Positions 1 through 10,467 of a stretch of 64,000 bases of DNA are shown in pieces. The DNA comes from Tupaia tana. Its lineage: Eukaryota; Chordata; Mammalia; Scandentia; Tupaiidae. Made by a program: the position numbers and the translations under genes. The first letter of the stretch is position 1, and each line of letters starts with the position of its first letter. Location: the NCBI GenBank assembly GCA_026018925.1, contig JAKSZU010000009.1:31192083-31256082 (forward strand). The letters run 5' to 3'. The notes under the pieces are model-generated. The model did no database searches and was not told where the DNA came from. It worked only from the letters and a program-made list of their open reading frames with translations.

Positions 1-82
1 TGAGCACAACTCAAGTCACTTAATACACATTAAGAACTGAAAAAAGAGTACTTAAAGTCTTGTAATTCATTTCAGTTTATCT

Positions 83-2024
83 TTCTTTATTTTATACACT
101 CAATCACTGTATATCATTACAGCTTGTAAAATGAATTTTCCCAGCATGAATACACTGTATATTAGTCCAGTTGAAGACATTATCATCAATAGATAATTTT
201 CCCTTTTTGTGTCCCTTAAATGTTTTGCTTCTTTATTTTTCTCCTTGAATCCCTTCTTCTCATTCTACCTCATTTCCCATCCTCCTCCTGCTCTGCCTCT
301 TTTATCTGCAATTTTCTCCATGCTTTTGTATCTTCCAGTCTTTCAGTTTCTGCCACAGAGTGTGGACATTTGGTATATATTAAGTACGGACACACAATGT
401 CTTTCTTCCAGTCTGGCTTGCTTCACTCAGCAGTAAATATGTATTAATCCATTTTTCTCTCAAATGCCAGGGTCTTGCTTTTTTATGGCTGAGTAGTCTT
501 CCATCGTGTATATGCGCCACACTTTTTTAATCCATTCATCTGTTTGTGGAAAATTGGGTTACTTCCATGTCTAAGCAATTGTGAATAATGCCACAATAAA
601 CGTGGATGTGTGAGTGTCTTTCCAACTGAGTGCATTCCTATCCTTTGAGTAGATACCCAGAATTAGAATTACTGGGACATATGGTAGTTTTATTTGTAGG
701 TCTCTGAGGAACCTCAGTATTGTTCTCCACAGTCCTGTACTAATTTACATTCCATCTACAGTGTAAGAGAGTTTGCTTTTTATCACAGACTCATCAGAAC
801 TTATCATCTTTTTATTTAATCTTAGCCATTCTGACTGGGGTTTTGTGATATCTCATTGTGGTTTTGAGTTGCGTTTCCCTTATGATAAGGGATGTTGAGT
901 ATTTTTTCATATACTTTTGGTTATTCATATGTCTTCCTTAGAGAGTTGGCTGTTCTGCTTGTTTGCTCATCTCTTAATTGGGTTGATTTCCACCTCCCAC
1001 TTTCTTTTTTTTTCCCCCCAGATAAGCCACTTGAGTTCCCCGCATATTCTGGTTATCAGTCCCTTGTCTGAGGAATAGTTTGCAAATATATTCTCCCATT
1101 CCGAGGGTTGCTGGTTTACTTTAGCTATTGTTTCTTTTGCTGAGAAAAAGCTTTTTAACCTGATGTAATCCCATTTTTCTCTTTTTGGGATTATTACCTG
1201 TGCTTTAGGGGTTTTATTTAAAAAGTATTTGCCTGCTCTAATGTTTCCAAGAGTTTCCCCAGTGTTATCCACCAGTAGTTTTATAGTTTGAGGTCTTAGG
1301 TTTATATCTTTGATCCATTTCTATTTGATTTTCAGTAATTGCAAGAAATTGGGGCCCAGTTTCATCTTTCTGCAGATAGATACCCTGTTTTTCCAGCACC
1401 ATTTGCTAAAAAGATTTTTTTCCAACTGGATTGACTGGCACCCTTTGTCAAAAATCAGTTGGCTATATGTTTGGAAATTTATTTCTGGGATCTCTTTTCC
1501 TTTCCACTGATCCACATGCCTGGTTTTGTGCCAATACCATGTTGTTTTGATTATCACAGCTTTGTAATATATTTTGAGATCAGCAAGTGAAATGCCTCTT
1601 ACTCTGATATTCTTGTGCAGTATTGCTTTGGTAATATAGGCTTATTTATGATTCCAGATCATTGTGGTTGTTTTTTCTAAATATGTGATGAATATCTCTC
1701 TGGTAATTTGATTGGGATTGTGTTAAATTTATAGAAGATTTTGACTAGTATTGCAATTTTGATTATATTAATTCTTAAAGTCCAGAAAACTACGGGACGT
1801 CTTTCCACTATTTGTGTCATTTTCAATTTGTTCCTTCTTGTTGTTTGTTTGTTTTTTAGTTTTTTATATTTTTCCTTGTAGAGGCCTGTGACTTATTGGG
1901 TTAGGTTTATTCCTAAATATTTTATTTCTTTTATGGCTATTATAAATTGAATTGCTTTCTTCAATTCAGTGTGTTCACTGTTGATGTACAGAAATTCTAT
2001 AGATTTTTATATGTTGATTTTGTT
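83..2024 (-). mobile_element. 5'-truncated L1, ORF2 C-terminus plus 3' UTR
   Basis: Read on the minus strand, this is the 3' part of an L1 retrotransposon. Broken frames at about 1557-1321 and 1272-967 carry the typical end of L1 ORF2: a TTWYWHK start, a DQW motif, a KWCWKN segment and then WDYIRLKSFFSAKETI. ORF2 encodes the endonuclease and reverse transcriptase; only the part after the RT domain remains. The left end is a degraded T-rich stretch (the copied poly-A tail). The flanks repeat TTCAGTTTATC at 71-81 and 2025-2035, a plausible target-site duplication, so the insertion boundaries are visible. Many stops and frameshifts show it is dead. Confidence 0.9.
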
Positions 2025-2035
2025 TTCAGTTTATC

Positions 2036-2745
2036 CTTTTTTTAATGATTCAGGGCATTTGGGGATATTACAGGTAGAGTCTAAGGTTAATTTATAAAAA
2101 TTGATTCTTATCAGATTATGTGTTCAGAGTGGAAGTATCCGATTAGGGGTTGCTGAAGAAAATAATTTTTTACAAGGTGGTACTCTAAACTATTATGGGA
2201 AAAAGAATAATGGGGTATCAGCAAAACTTTGGAGAACATTCTGCTAACAGTTGTACAAGTTTGGAAAAGGAGAGTATTTCCTGTGCTGGACATGAGGGAT
2301 ATAGAACTATGGGTTTCGTGTTAGGATCCTCAAGGAAGATGATACTTTGGTCCTGGCTAAGTCAGAATTGATACATTCTCTAGCACTATTCACTTCCCAT
2401 GACTGCTGTCTGCTTCCATATAATGCTTTCTCACTCCAAAGTGAGACAGCTTCACCATCCTTGGATGCTGTTCCCTTACAGTCCAGATCTCCATAGTTCT
2501 GAAAGCCAGGATGTTGTGAATGGAGAAATTAAAGTAGGATACCTAGAAGGAATTCAAAAAGACAGGTAGACATTATAATATATGCAAGGTGGTATGAAGA
2601 ATTCAGATAATAGACAAAATATCCTTTACTTTTTAAACTACTTCAAGTTTCAACAAGACTTAAGTAGAGAATATTTAATAAGATTGGATCATTATACTAC
2701 TATCATTATTATCATTTCTATTTATGATGTCATGTTTATAAAGCT
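2036..2745. other. Unrecognised single-copy-looking sequence
   Basis: No repeat family, long open frame or RNA gene was recognised between the L1 and the (TTA)n tract. The sequence is AT-rich with no strong pattern. Confidence 0.5.
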
Positions 2746-2746
2746 A

Positions 2747-2778
<32 letters not shown>
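2747..2778. repeat. (TTA)n microsatellite
   Basis: About ten perfect TTA/ATT units, preceded by imperfect ones from about 2700. Confidence 0.95.
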
Positions 2779-2884
2779 TATACATTCAAGTGCTATACAT
2801 CATTTAGATTGTAAGGAGAATTTACTCAGCATAGTATACATCTCAGTCCAGCCCAGGTGAGAATACTATACATGTCATCATCAA

Positions 2885-3040
2885 CAAAAGCTATCCTTAT
2901 TTTACAGAAGAGAAAACTAAAGTTCAAGGAGATTGACTAAGCTAATATATATAACCTGTCCATAGCCACACAGCTATTTTATTAAAATACTTTTTAATCA
3001 CTGATTCGTCTGATTTCAAAACTACTCTGCTTATACCATC
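2885..3040 (+). mobile_element. MIR SINE relic
   Basis: Degraded MIR: a TTTTACAGA(A/T)GAG core, then an AAACTAAAGTTCAAGGAGATTG block and the CACACAGCTA block in the usual order. MIRs are ancient tRNA-derived SINEs shared by mammals. Confidence 0.65.
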
Positions 3041-3087
3041 CTACACACTCTGATATTCATATTGGCAATAGTTCAGGAAGGTAAAGA

Positions 3088-3268
3088 GGAAAGTTTATTG
3101 CTATGTGCTAGGTAATAAACTAAGCACTTTCTACATGTTACCTCAACTTACATCATCTTGATGTTTTAGAAACAAAGTCTACAGAGCTTAGGTAACATGC
3201 CCAGTGTTACATAATAAGCAGGAAACCAGGATTTGAACCTATTTCTGTGATTCTAGTGTCTCCCTTTT
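3088..3268 (+). mobile_element. MIR SINE relic
   Basis: A second MIR directly after the first. It has TGTGCTAGGTAATAAACTAAGC, an ACATGTTACCTCA block, GCTTAGGTAACATGCCCAG and a GGATTTGAACC B-box remnant in consensus order. Confidence 0.75.
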
Positions 3269-3834
3269 TAAGGTTTATTTTATATCTGACCAGAAGCATA
3301 CCAAATACAACCAACCTAATCTTTTGTACTGAATGTTAGGCTGTCTAGACTCCTTTATCAAATTAGGATGTAAACGTCCAAGTAGGAAATAGTATTAATG
3401 CTTTATATTTGTTTTATTGGTTTTGCTCCTAACACTCCATGAAATACCTGGCAATGAGAAGTAGAGAGGGTTTTATTCATGGGTAATGTCACCAGGCAAA
3501 CGGATTTCTCCTACAGTATTCAGCTCTTGTTTTAAATAAGCAACATCTGGCTCAGAATCTGGGGTCATATTATGGATTCAGTTGTGCCAACTTATGCCAC
3601 GTGGCCCTAGATAAATTAACTGGCATCATTTGAACTGATTCACCTTGTGAAATCTCCTCTAGTATGTTTATGCTTTCTTTCCTCACAGAACACCACCTTA
3701 TCCTATAAATGCCTTATCTTTTCCTCTCCTCTTGGGGTCTTCAGGAAAACAAACAGTCATTGAATTGCATATATTTGTTCTCAAGCTTGTATGCCTGAAG
3801 GGCTTCACATACTATTGAGTTCTCTAGAAATTCA

Positions 3835-3835
<1 letters not shown>
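3269..3835. other. No recognised feature
   Basis: No repeat or coding signal was recognised between the MIR and the CA tract. Confidence 0.5.

Positions 3836-3837
<2 letters not shown>

Positions 3838-3876
<39 letters not shown>
3838..3876. repeat. (CA)n microsatellite
   Basis: About 19 uninterrupted CA units. Likely length-polymorphic. Confidence 0.97.
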
Positions 3877-3878
<2 letters not shown>

Positions 3879-4072
3879 TAGAAAAGATCAAATTCCTTTC
3901 AATTTTAATGGAGTACTGTGTTACTTGTAATTACACTCACTGTAGAAATGTCAGGGTTTGAAATGGTACAAATGAATTGACCCCCCAGTCACACACTACT
4001 CATTTATAATACTGGTCTCAGATGGGAAGAAAGTCTTGATGGCTGTGTTTCATTGTTTTATTTTTTGCTCTT

Positions 4073-4314
4073 AGAGGGTTTTTTTGGTGTGTGTGTGTGT
4101 GTTTGCTGGAGACAGAGACGGAGAGGGGGGGAAATAAGAGCACACTCCCCAGTGGAGAGACCATGCCTTAATTCCTTCTCCTCCATTCTCCTCTTGGGAT
4201 TTTGGGCACATAAGCACACGTACAGTGAATGTTTTTCAAGCCACCAGGACTATAACTCAACCACGAGCCATGTATAATCCAGCTGCCTTAACCACTATGT
4301 CACCTGCTAGCCCC
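4073..4314 (-). mobile_element. Tu-III-type SINE, old copy
   Basis: Minus-strand copy with the tRNA-like head at the right end (CACCTGCTAGCCCC) and the AG-rich tail at the left. The tail holds a short (GT)n expansion at about 4087-4103. Diverged from the young copies. Confidence 0.85.
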
Positions 4315-4484
4315 TGACAGTTGTGTTCTAAGTGTCCTATATTCCATCAGACCTTGCTACTAAGGAAATTTTCTTCCTCAGATGGTATCATGTAATCTGA
4401 GGAGTGTCGCAAGTCTATTACTTGGTGACAAGAGCACCAGCTCTGGCCAATGACTATCTATATACAGGAGTGAAGAAACAATAG

Positions 4485-4692
4485 CCTGTGGAACAAATTC
4501 TCTCTGTTGTTTTTGTAAATAAAATTTCACTGAAGCGTAGTCACACCTATTTGTTTAGGTATAGGCTATGACTGTTTTCCCATTACAACAGCAGAACTGA
4601 GTAGTTGTATAAGAGAATGTATAGCCTGCAAAGCTGAAAATGTTTACTATTTGGCTTTTTACAGAAAAGGCTTGTCAACATCTGGTCTCCAG
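4485..4692 (-). mobile_element. hAT-Charlie-like non-autonomous DNA transposon
   Basis: Matches the widespread mammalian element whose complement begins near CAGGGGTCGGCAAAC and contains TTTATTTACAAAAACA. Here TTTTTGTAAATAAAATTTCA and TTTACTATTTGGCTTTTTAC are clear. It carries no transposase. I do not name the exact subfamily. Confidence 0.7.
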
Positions 4693-5124
4693 TAATAATA
4701 GTCTTGGAGGCTGTCAATGAACAAAACATTAACTAATATAAACAAATGCCCTTCAGGTGCCTTCTGTTCCCCTCCATTTTCCTGTTGTCCTTATTTCATC
4801 ATCACTGAAGATCCAGAAAGTAGATGCCCTATAAAAAGTAATGTGGAGCTTTTGTAAAGAATTTGTGATATAAATAACTGGGAGAAAAAAAGGAATGAAA
4901 GGAAAACTTCAGAATATAGAGCACTTAGGTGGTAGGAATGATTTGAGATGAGGGCCAATTTAGGAGAATTTAAAGTACCATGAGGGCACTTAGGACCTCA
5001 GGAGGGAGGATTTTTAAAGCATGCCAACTTCCTAGTGCCTATTTTACAGTTCTTAATAGAAACTTCATGACTCATTCACAGAAAATAGGAAGTAAATAAC
5101 TCTTCTGTGGTCCCTATATTCCTT
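4693..5124. other. No recognised feature
   Basis: Unrecognised sequence between the hAT relic and the L2 relic. Confidence 0.45.
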
Positions 5125-5760
5125 CCTTTCTTCATTCATTCGATATAAATGTTTGAGCAAGGCAGTAGGCTGGGTGCTGAAAATACAACATTGAATAATG
5201 AAAGTTTTGTTTCTGTTTTCATGGAGCCTACCGTTTAAGAGGAGAAACAGGAGCTATATGTATATACACTAAAATAGTAATTCCTATATGCACACAAAAT
5301 AAAATATAGGATTCTTTGATTGTATAACAAGAAGTCCTAATCAGATTGGAGGTGTAGAGATGATAGTCAATAAAGGTGACATTGATAAAGAAAATTTAAG
5401 CTAAGATCTGATGGATGGATGGATAGCAGTTTATGTGAATAGCTTTTTTTTTCCCATCTGTATTCTTGTCTGATTGGGAAAAACTGTTATAAGTAGGGAC
5501 TTGGTGTCTTTAAAGACCTGAAATAAAACTAGATTCCTTAGCAAGGGTGAAAGAAATAGAATCATGAGCTTGATATAGGCAGAATCCAAATCATACCAGA
5601 TCTTGAAAGCTCTAGAATTTTATTCTAATGACAATGAAACATAATTTCTAAGCAGTAGAGTGTCATTATTTCACTGTTTTGTTCTATCACTCCAGCAAGA
5701 AGGAAGAGAATAAATTGAAAGGGGTAGGAGGCCAGAGTTTACTTAAGCAGAGGACTAATG
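5125..5760 (-). mobile_element. L2 LINE relic
   Basis: An ancient LINE read in antisense. It starts with a TTCATTCATTC tract, then GGCTGGGTGCTGAAAATACA, a CATGGAGCCTACC block, GTGACATTGATAAAG and AAAGCTCTAGAATTTTATTC, which follow the antisense L2 consensus in order. Heavily decayed, with no open frame. Confidence 0.7.
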
Positions 5761-7321
5761 GAATTTGACAGTGGCTTCTGTTTCTTCCCCTTACTTCTAT
5801 TCATCACCTTTTCTTTTCATTCTCTACTGTTTTACTTTCTCTTCCTCCTTGACTTACTCTGTTCCTCTCTAAGTGAACCTCTCCTTTTGGATCTCAAGTC
5901 ATAAGGTTATGGTATTAGTTTTATTTATTTTTTGAAAGTATATTTTGAGTTTTTAGATTATTTAGAATACTTATATTCATGAGGGTTATTTTGAAAGTTT
6001 ATGGGTAATACATATTATTAATAAACTGTGCATGCATTTCAATAGTTATTTGTACCAAAATAAACTCATTCTTTAATTCTACTTTTCTATGTGCTTTCTG
6101 AAGTATCCTCATGTATATAATTATTCTTCAAATAATACATTTTAATGATTACAAAATATGTTGTTTTATATTACTTTTAATGTTTAGCAATCAAATAAAT
6201 TCTGTAGACTGTCCTGGCAATCCATATACAATTTAAACTCTTGAAATATAACTTGTATGTTGAAGTTTGTCTGTAAGGGCATATACCTTCTGTTTAAATA
6301 TCCATTTTGTAAGACAAATAATAATGTGATTGAATGTATGGAAGAAAATGAAATGAAAAAATTTTAAAAAAGTAAAAAAAAAGAAAAAGTTGGAGACTAT
6401 TTGCACTGTAGATCTCAGCTCAGCGGGTGGCCAATGCTATATTACTGATAGATTGCAACAGACTCTGCCTTGGCATACAAACCAAACAACAGATAATTCC
6501 AACTGAAAAAGAATGAAGGGTACGTGTGAGTGCATGTGCGCAAGCTCAACTTAGACCTCTTCTTTCTTTCCAACTGAATTGTAACACTCAATTGTAAACA
6601 TTATTCAACACAAGTACCCTAGACTTTTTGACTTCTTCCCTACTCTCCTTTTCTCCCTTTGCTGTTTATTTCATTTCATAGCATTTCTCTCATTAAGGAA
6701 CAGTATATTTAGCCTCTAGCTAAAGAATTTTGTTATTAGCAAGCAGATGGGAAAGAAATCTATTGGTGCAAGTGTCCTTCCAAGCTCACTATATATATAT
6801 AGAACTGCCTACTTAGACTACATGGAAGGCTAGGTACAAATATTTACAACTACAGACAAAACCCACAGCCTACCATGATTCAATTACAGTAGCTCATATA
6901 CTTCATATACAAATCCTGCCCTTTACCAAATGATTAGCCTAAGTCATATTTCATAGTAACCATAGTTTGAATAATATTGTGATGAAAAAATCTGTCTAAC
7001 AAAGATTTCCAATCCCAGAGTGATGGTGTACTTGTTTCAAGAAACATATATTTATATAACCATAATTTTTTGCCAAATGGATGCCAAGGACCAGGATAAT
7101 AAGAACTTTCTATTAGGCCTAAAGCTTCCACTTTTCTATTTTGGCTTCTTTTACTTTACAAGACTTCCTTTTTCTGTCCTCTGATGCTTGATAGTAACTC
7201 TCATGAACACAGCAAGAAGGAAAATGAATATAGAAGCACAAAAGAGCCTCTGCATTTTTCTGGAGCTTCTGAGACATTTCCAGCTGAAGTAGTCAATTTC
7301 CAGGTAAGCTACCTAGGTACC
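5761..7321. other. AT-rich unrecognised region
   Basis: Mostly AT-rich sequence with short T and A runs and a (TA)n stretch near 6790-6801. A 65-codon minus-strand frame at 6934-7131 is noted only because it lies downstream of the orphan frame at 7322. No family was recognised. Confidence 0.45.
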
Positions 7322-7621
7322 TTATAAGGCAGCAGGGTCCCCAGCTGCTTTGAGTAAGGTGATATATTTCTGTCCCTGATCCACTAGTACTGTGATCAAG
7401 CTTGAATTTGGAGCTGCTGCTGATTCTATTTCCAAGTTCATTGCACTGCCATCACCCTTTTCAGAAATAAATCCTGTATCATTCTCTTCTTTGGTGTTGC
7501 TTTTAAATTTTAGTTTCATTCCATCTTCTTCCTCTATCATTGGCTTCATTAAGGTGCTACATACCTTCATCAGCCACTGCCTCTTTTCCTCTTCCAAAGG
7601 TACAGTTTCTTCTATTGAAGA
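7322..7621 (-). CDS. Orphan open frame of about 99 codons, product unknown
   Basis: I do not recognise this protein. The minus-strand frame is open from the stop at about 7622-7624 to the stop at 7322-7324. An in-frame ATG lies about ten codons in, after EEEKRQWL. The product would be acidic and lysine-rich in its first half (IEEEDGMKLKFKSNTKEEND) and then more neutral, ending LLKAAGDPAAL. There is no signal peptide or membrane segment. It sits outside any transposon I recognise, and a pyrimidine-rich CTTTACTCTTTAAG lies just upstream on its strand, which could be a splice acceptor. It could be a terminal exon, a processed-pseudogene fragment or chance. Confidence 0.25.
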   Translation of the reverse strand, partial: SSIEETVPLEEEKRQWLMKVCSTLMKPMIEEEDGMKLKFKSNTKEENDTGFISEKGDGSAMNLEIESAAAPNSSLITVLVDQGQKYITLLKAAGDPAAL

Positions 7622-7667
7622 TTAGTATTTCCTTAAAGAGTAAAGCAGCATAACATAGTCATTTAGA

Positions 7668-7757
7668 TCACTGCTTCTCACACTTTAATATGCGTAAGTT
7701 TTACCTGGAGATTTTCATAATATGCAGATTCTAACACAGTAGGTCTGGGTGGGGCCT
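7668..7757. mobile_element. MER5A-like hAT MITE, left part
   Basis: CACTGCTTCTCACACTTTAA and TAGGTCTGGGTGGGGCCTGAG match the MER5A/hAT-Charlie MITE family. The element is interrupted by the SINE at 7770-8042 and resumes at 8055. Confidence 0.75.
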
Positions 7758-7769
7758 GAGTCTTCATTT

Positions 7770-8042
7770 CTTTATTATTTTTTTTTTCAGAGAGATTTTT
7801 GCTGTAGGGTGCATGTGCTCTCTGGGGAGACAGAAAGGGAAAGAGAGACAGAAAGCAAGAAATCACTCCCCAAGGGGGATGTATACACCTCAATCCCTTC
7901 TTCTCCACTTTCTCCTCATATTTTGGGCATGCATGCACACTCGCCTGATAAAAATTTTAAGACACTGGGTTCAGGACTTGAAGCATTGGCCGACTAAATG
8001 GGAGTCCAGCAGCATATTCATTATGCCATCTGCTGGTTCCAA
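7770..8042 (-). mobile_element. Tu-III-type SINE inside MER5A
   Basis: Complete minus-strand copy. The target-site duplication is GAGTCTTCATTT at 7758-7769 and GAGTCTGCATTT at 8043-8054. It splits an older hAT MITE, which dates the SINE as the younger of the two. Confidence 0.9.
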
Positions 8043-8054
8043 GAGTCTGCATTT

Positions 8055-8098
8055 TTAACACAAGCCTAGGTAATGCTGATGAGAGCCCATAGGAAGAT
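8055..8098. mobile_element. MER5A-like hAT MITE, right part
   Basis: TTAACACAAGCCTAGGTAAT followed by GCTGATGAG continues the element that starts at 7668. Confidence 0.65.
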
Positions 8099-8174
8099 TA
8101 ATATATACTATATAGGACTATATAATAAGTGAGCCTACTAAATGAAGGTGCCTGGTAAGAAAAAGAAAATGAAG

Positions 8175-8405
8175 AGAAGTAACATTGTTTGATTCCTTAA
8201 TTTGGGAACTGGTTTCAGATTTGCACATATGATCCAATGTAAACCTCACAAGAACATTGCCAAGAAAGTACTATTAGCTCCATTTTATTAATAAAGACAT
8301 GGTGACTAATAGAGTATAGGAATACCATATTTGAAGTCCCAGGGCTACAAATGTGTCTGATCCAATGTTCAGTTTCTTAACTACTATGTTATACTGCTTC
8401 TATAC
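8175..8405 (+). mobile_element. MIR SINE relic
   Basis: AACCTCACAAGAACATTGCC, CTCCATTTTATTAATAAAGA and a CCCAGGGCTACAAA block follow the MIR order. The 3' end TTAACTACTATGTTATACTG is well kept. Confidence 0.75.
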
Positions 8406-8956
8406 TATTTAAAAAATAAACCAAAGTCAATAAAACTATGAAATATTTGGAAACTATTTATTTTTTATGTAAGTACATGTTCCACAGCAAAGCTAAACTG
8501 TTGCAGTTGTGTGAACATAATGTATTTTCAAGCTGAAGAATGCTGCAGTAAAAGTCATGAAATTAAAAAAAAAAACAAAGTAAGAAATACTTGGCAAAAT
8601 AAAAGTAGCCATTTTGAACTAAGACACAGTCATACAGTTGCACGTGTTCAACAGAGGTTCACTGGTAACCTAGGTATGGTGTATTGGCCATTAACTATCA
8701 AAAAATTAGTCGACCAATATAAGGGTAAAGATTGCTTTCAATAACTAACATTCTAAGATGCTATTTTGGTAATGGTATTTCAGATGGCAAATTTTTATCA
8801 CTTTGCTGAATTGAGAAAGAGTACAAGAAGCCATCAAGGATTCAAGTCATCCGATTTATCAGCAACAAATATAAATTTGAAAAGTAGATTTGGATCTAAA
8901 GCTATGATTAAGCTTTCTGCTCCCTCTCCACACCCAATTTTAAGATAACTGACTTC
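8406..8956. other. Unrecognised, with two short plus-strand frames
   Basis: Holds open frames of 77 codons (8511-8744) and 60 codons (8766-8948). The second is preceded by GGTAATGGTATTTCAG, an acceptor-like sequence. Neither product is recognised, and no transposon was seen. Confidence 0.3.
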
Positions 8957-9063
8957 GTGCTTACTTTGGCAGCACGTGTACTAAATTTGGGAAGATGCAG
9001 AGAAGATTAGCATGGCCCTTGCACAAGGATGACATACAAATTCATGAAATATTCTATATTTTT
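8957..9063 (+). pseudogene. RNU6: U6 snRNA pseudogene
   Basis: Full-length U6-like copy from GTGCTTACTTTGGCAGCAC to the terminal T run. The core GAGAAGATTAGCATGGCCC and CAAGGATGACA are intact, but the catalytic ACAGAGA box reads GCAGAGA and several C/G positions have decayed to T/A. There is no TATA box at the usual distance upstream, so it is not an active Pol III U6 gene. It abuts L1 sequence in the same orientation with no spacer. Confidence 0.95.
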
Positions 9064-9680
9064 AGAAACACACCTCACTAATAAAACATACATAGACTGA
9101 AAGTGAAGGGCTGGATAAAGATATACCATGCAAATAGAAATCAAAAAAGGTTGGAGACATGATACGGATATCAGATAAAATAGACTTCAAGATGAAAGCT
9201 GTAAGAAGAGACAAAGAAAGCCACTAGGTAGTACTAAAAGTGTTAGTTCACTGAGAAGATGTAACACATAAAATGTATGTACCCAACAAGGAAATACCCA
9301 AATATGTGAAAGAGAAGCTGTTAGATGTAAAGGGAGAGAGAGATTGCAACACACTAGTTGTTGGGGATCTCAACACCCTACTACCTCCTCTGAACAGATC
9401 ATCTAGACAAAAAAAATAAATGAAGAGATACAAGATCTAAATGATACCATAAATCAAATGGACTTGACAGACATCTATAGAACGTTTCACCCAACAACCA
9501 CAGAATGCATATTTTTCTAACCCTTACATGGAACATTTTCAAGGACTGACCACATGAGAGGCCAAAAATGAAACCTTTAAAAATTCGAGTATTTATAAAC
9601 TACATCTAGCATTTATTCTGACCACAGTAGAATTTAACTAAAAATCACTACAGAAAGAATCCTCAAAAATAAACAAACAC
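9064..9680 (+). mobile_element. L1 ORF2 endonuclease-region relic
   Basis: Old L1 sequence beginning inside ORF2. Blocks such as ATCAGATAAAATAGACTTCA, ATATGTGAAAGAGAAGCTG and AACAGATCATCTAGACAAAA also occur, diverged, at 12130-12370. It begins exactly where the U6 copy ends and resumes at 10176 after a HAL1-like insert. Not translatable. Confidence 0.85.
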
Positions 9681-10159
9681 TTTCAGGTGTTGGCAAACAA
9701 AACCTGAAAGAATTTACCAATACCAGATGAGCCCTCCAAGAAGTTCTGAAGGGAGAGCTATCCCAGGAAAACTAAAGTCAGACACACAGAAATAGGAGTT
9801 CTAAAACAGCTAAGAAAATGGTCAACTTAATGGTACAGACAAGTCCAGAGTTGAAAAGTATCTTCTACAATTTAAACGGAAAGATTGGACCACAACACAA
9901 GATAAAATACATGAGCTTGAACTAGGGAAGTAGAATTTTATGTCTTGTGACTAAAACATTCCTGACCTTCCATGCTTTGTTTCCCAGTGTTAAGGAGTTT
10001 TGTCTTCTCTTGAGTTGCAAACAGGTCCATGTACCTACTATTTGAACAGAATCCTAACCTGTTTCTTAGCTTTAAGTATTGAGCAAAGTTCTCTTAACTT
10101 TTTAAATTTTGATTTATTAAAGCTAAAACTGCCTTTCTTGAAATTAAAAAAATGTATTT
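9681..10159 (+). mobile_element. HAL1-like (ORF1-only L1) 3' fragment
   Basis: The first 200 bases resemble the L1 ORF1/3' flank at 11815-11980. After that come an unrelated 3' UTR and an A-rich end (GAAATTAAAAAAATGTATTT). It is flanked by AAAAATAAACAAACAC (9665-9680) and AAAAATAAATAAACAC (10160-10175), which fit a target-site duplication. HAL1 is the L1 relative that lacks ORF2. The assignment rests on this layout and on remembered 3' UTR text. Confidence 0.6.
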
Positions 10160-10175
10160 AAAAATAAATAAACAC

Positions 10176-10465
10176 AAGGAAGCTGAACAACCTATTCCTG
10201 AATGACTTCACAACCACTGAAGAAATGATGAATGAGATCAAAGATTCACTGAAATCAATGACAACAAACAAACAATTTTTCATAACTTGTGGGACACAGC
10301 AAATTCAGTCATAGGAGAGAAGTTTATAGCATTTAGTGCCCACGTTAAAAAAAAATAACAGAAAGGTGGCAAATAGACAACCTAATGATACATCTTAGGG
10401 TATTGAAAAAAAAAAAAAGAAAGAGAGATAGAGAAAAGAAATACTAAAGATTTTAATAGAAATGC
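10176..10465 (+). mobile_element. L1 ORF2 relic, continuation of 9064-9680
   Basis: AACCTATTCCTGAATGACTT and AATAGACAACCTAATGA match 12655-12860 of the next L1. This is the stretch between the endonuclease and RT domains. It holds an A13 run near 10409. Confidence 0.8.
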
Positions 10466-10467
10466 AT

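Noticed and set aside
967..1557. Minus-strand frames as a host gene
   Set aside because: They are pieces of decayed L1 ORF2.
8957..9063. Functional U6 gene
   Set aside because: No upstream TATA box, altered ACAGAGA box and decayed CpG; a retrocopy.
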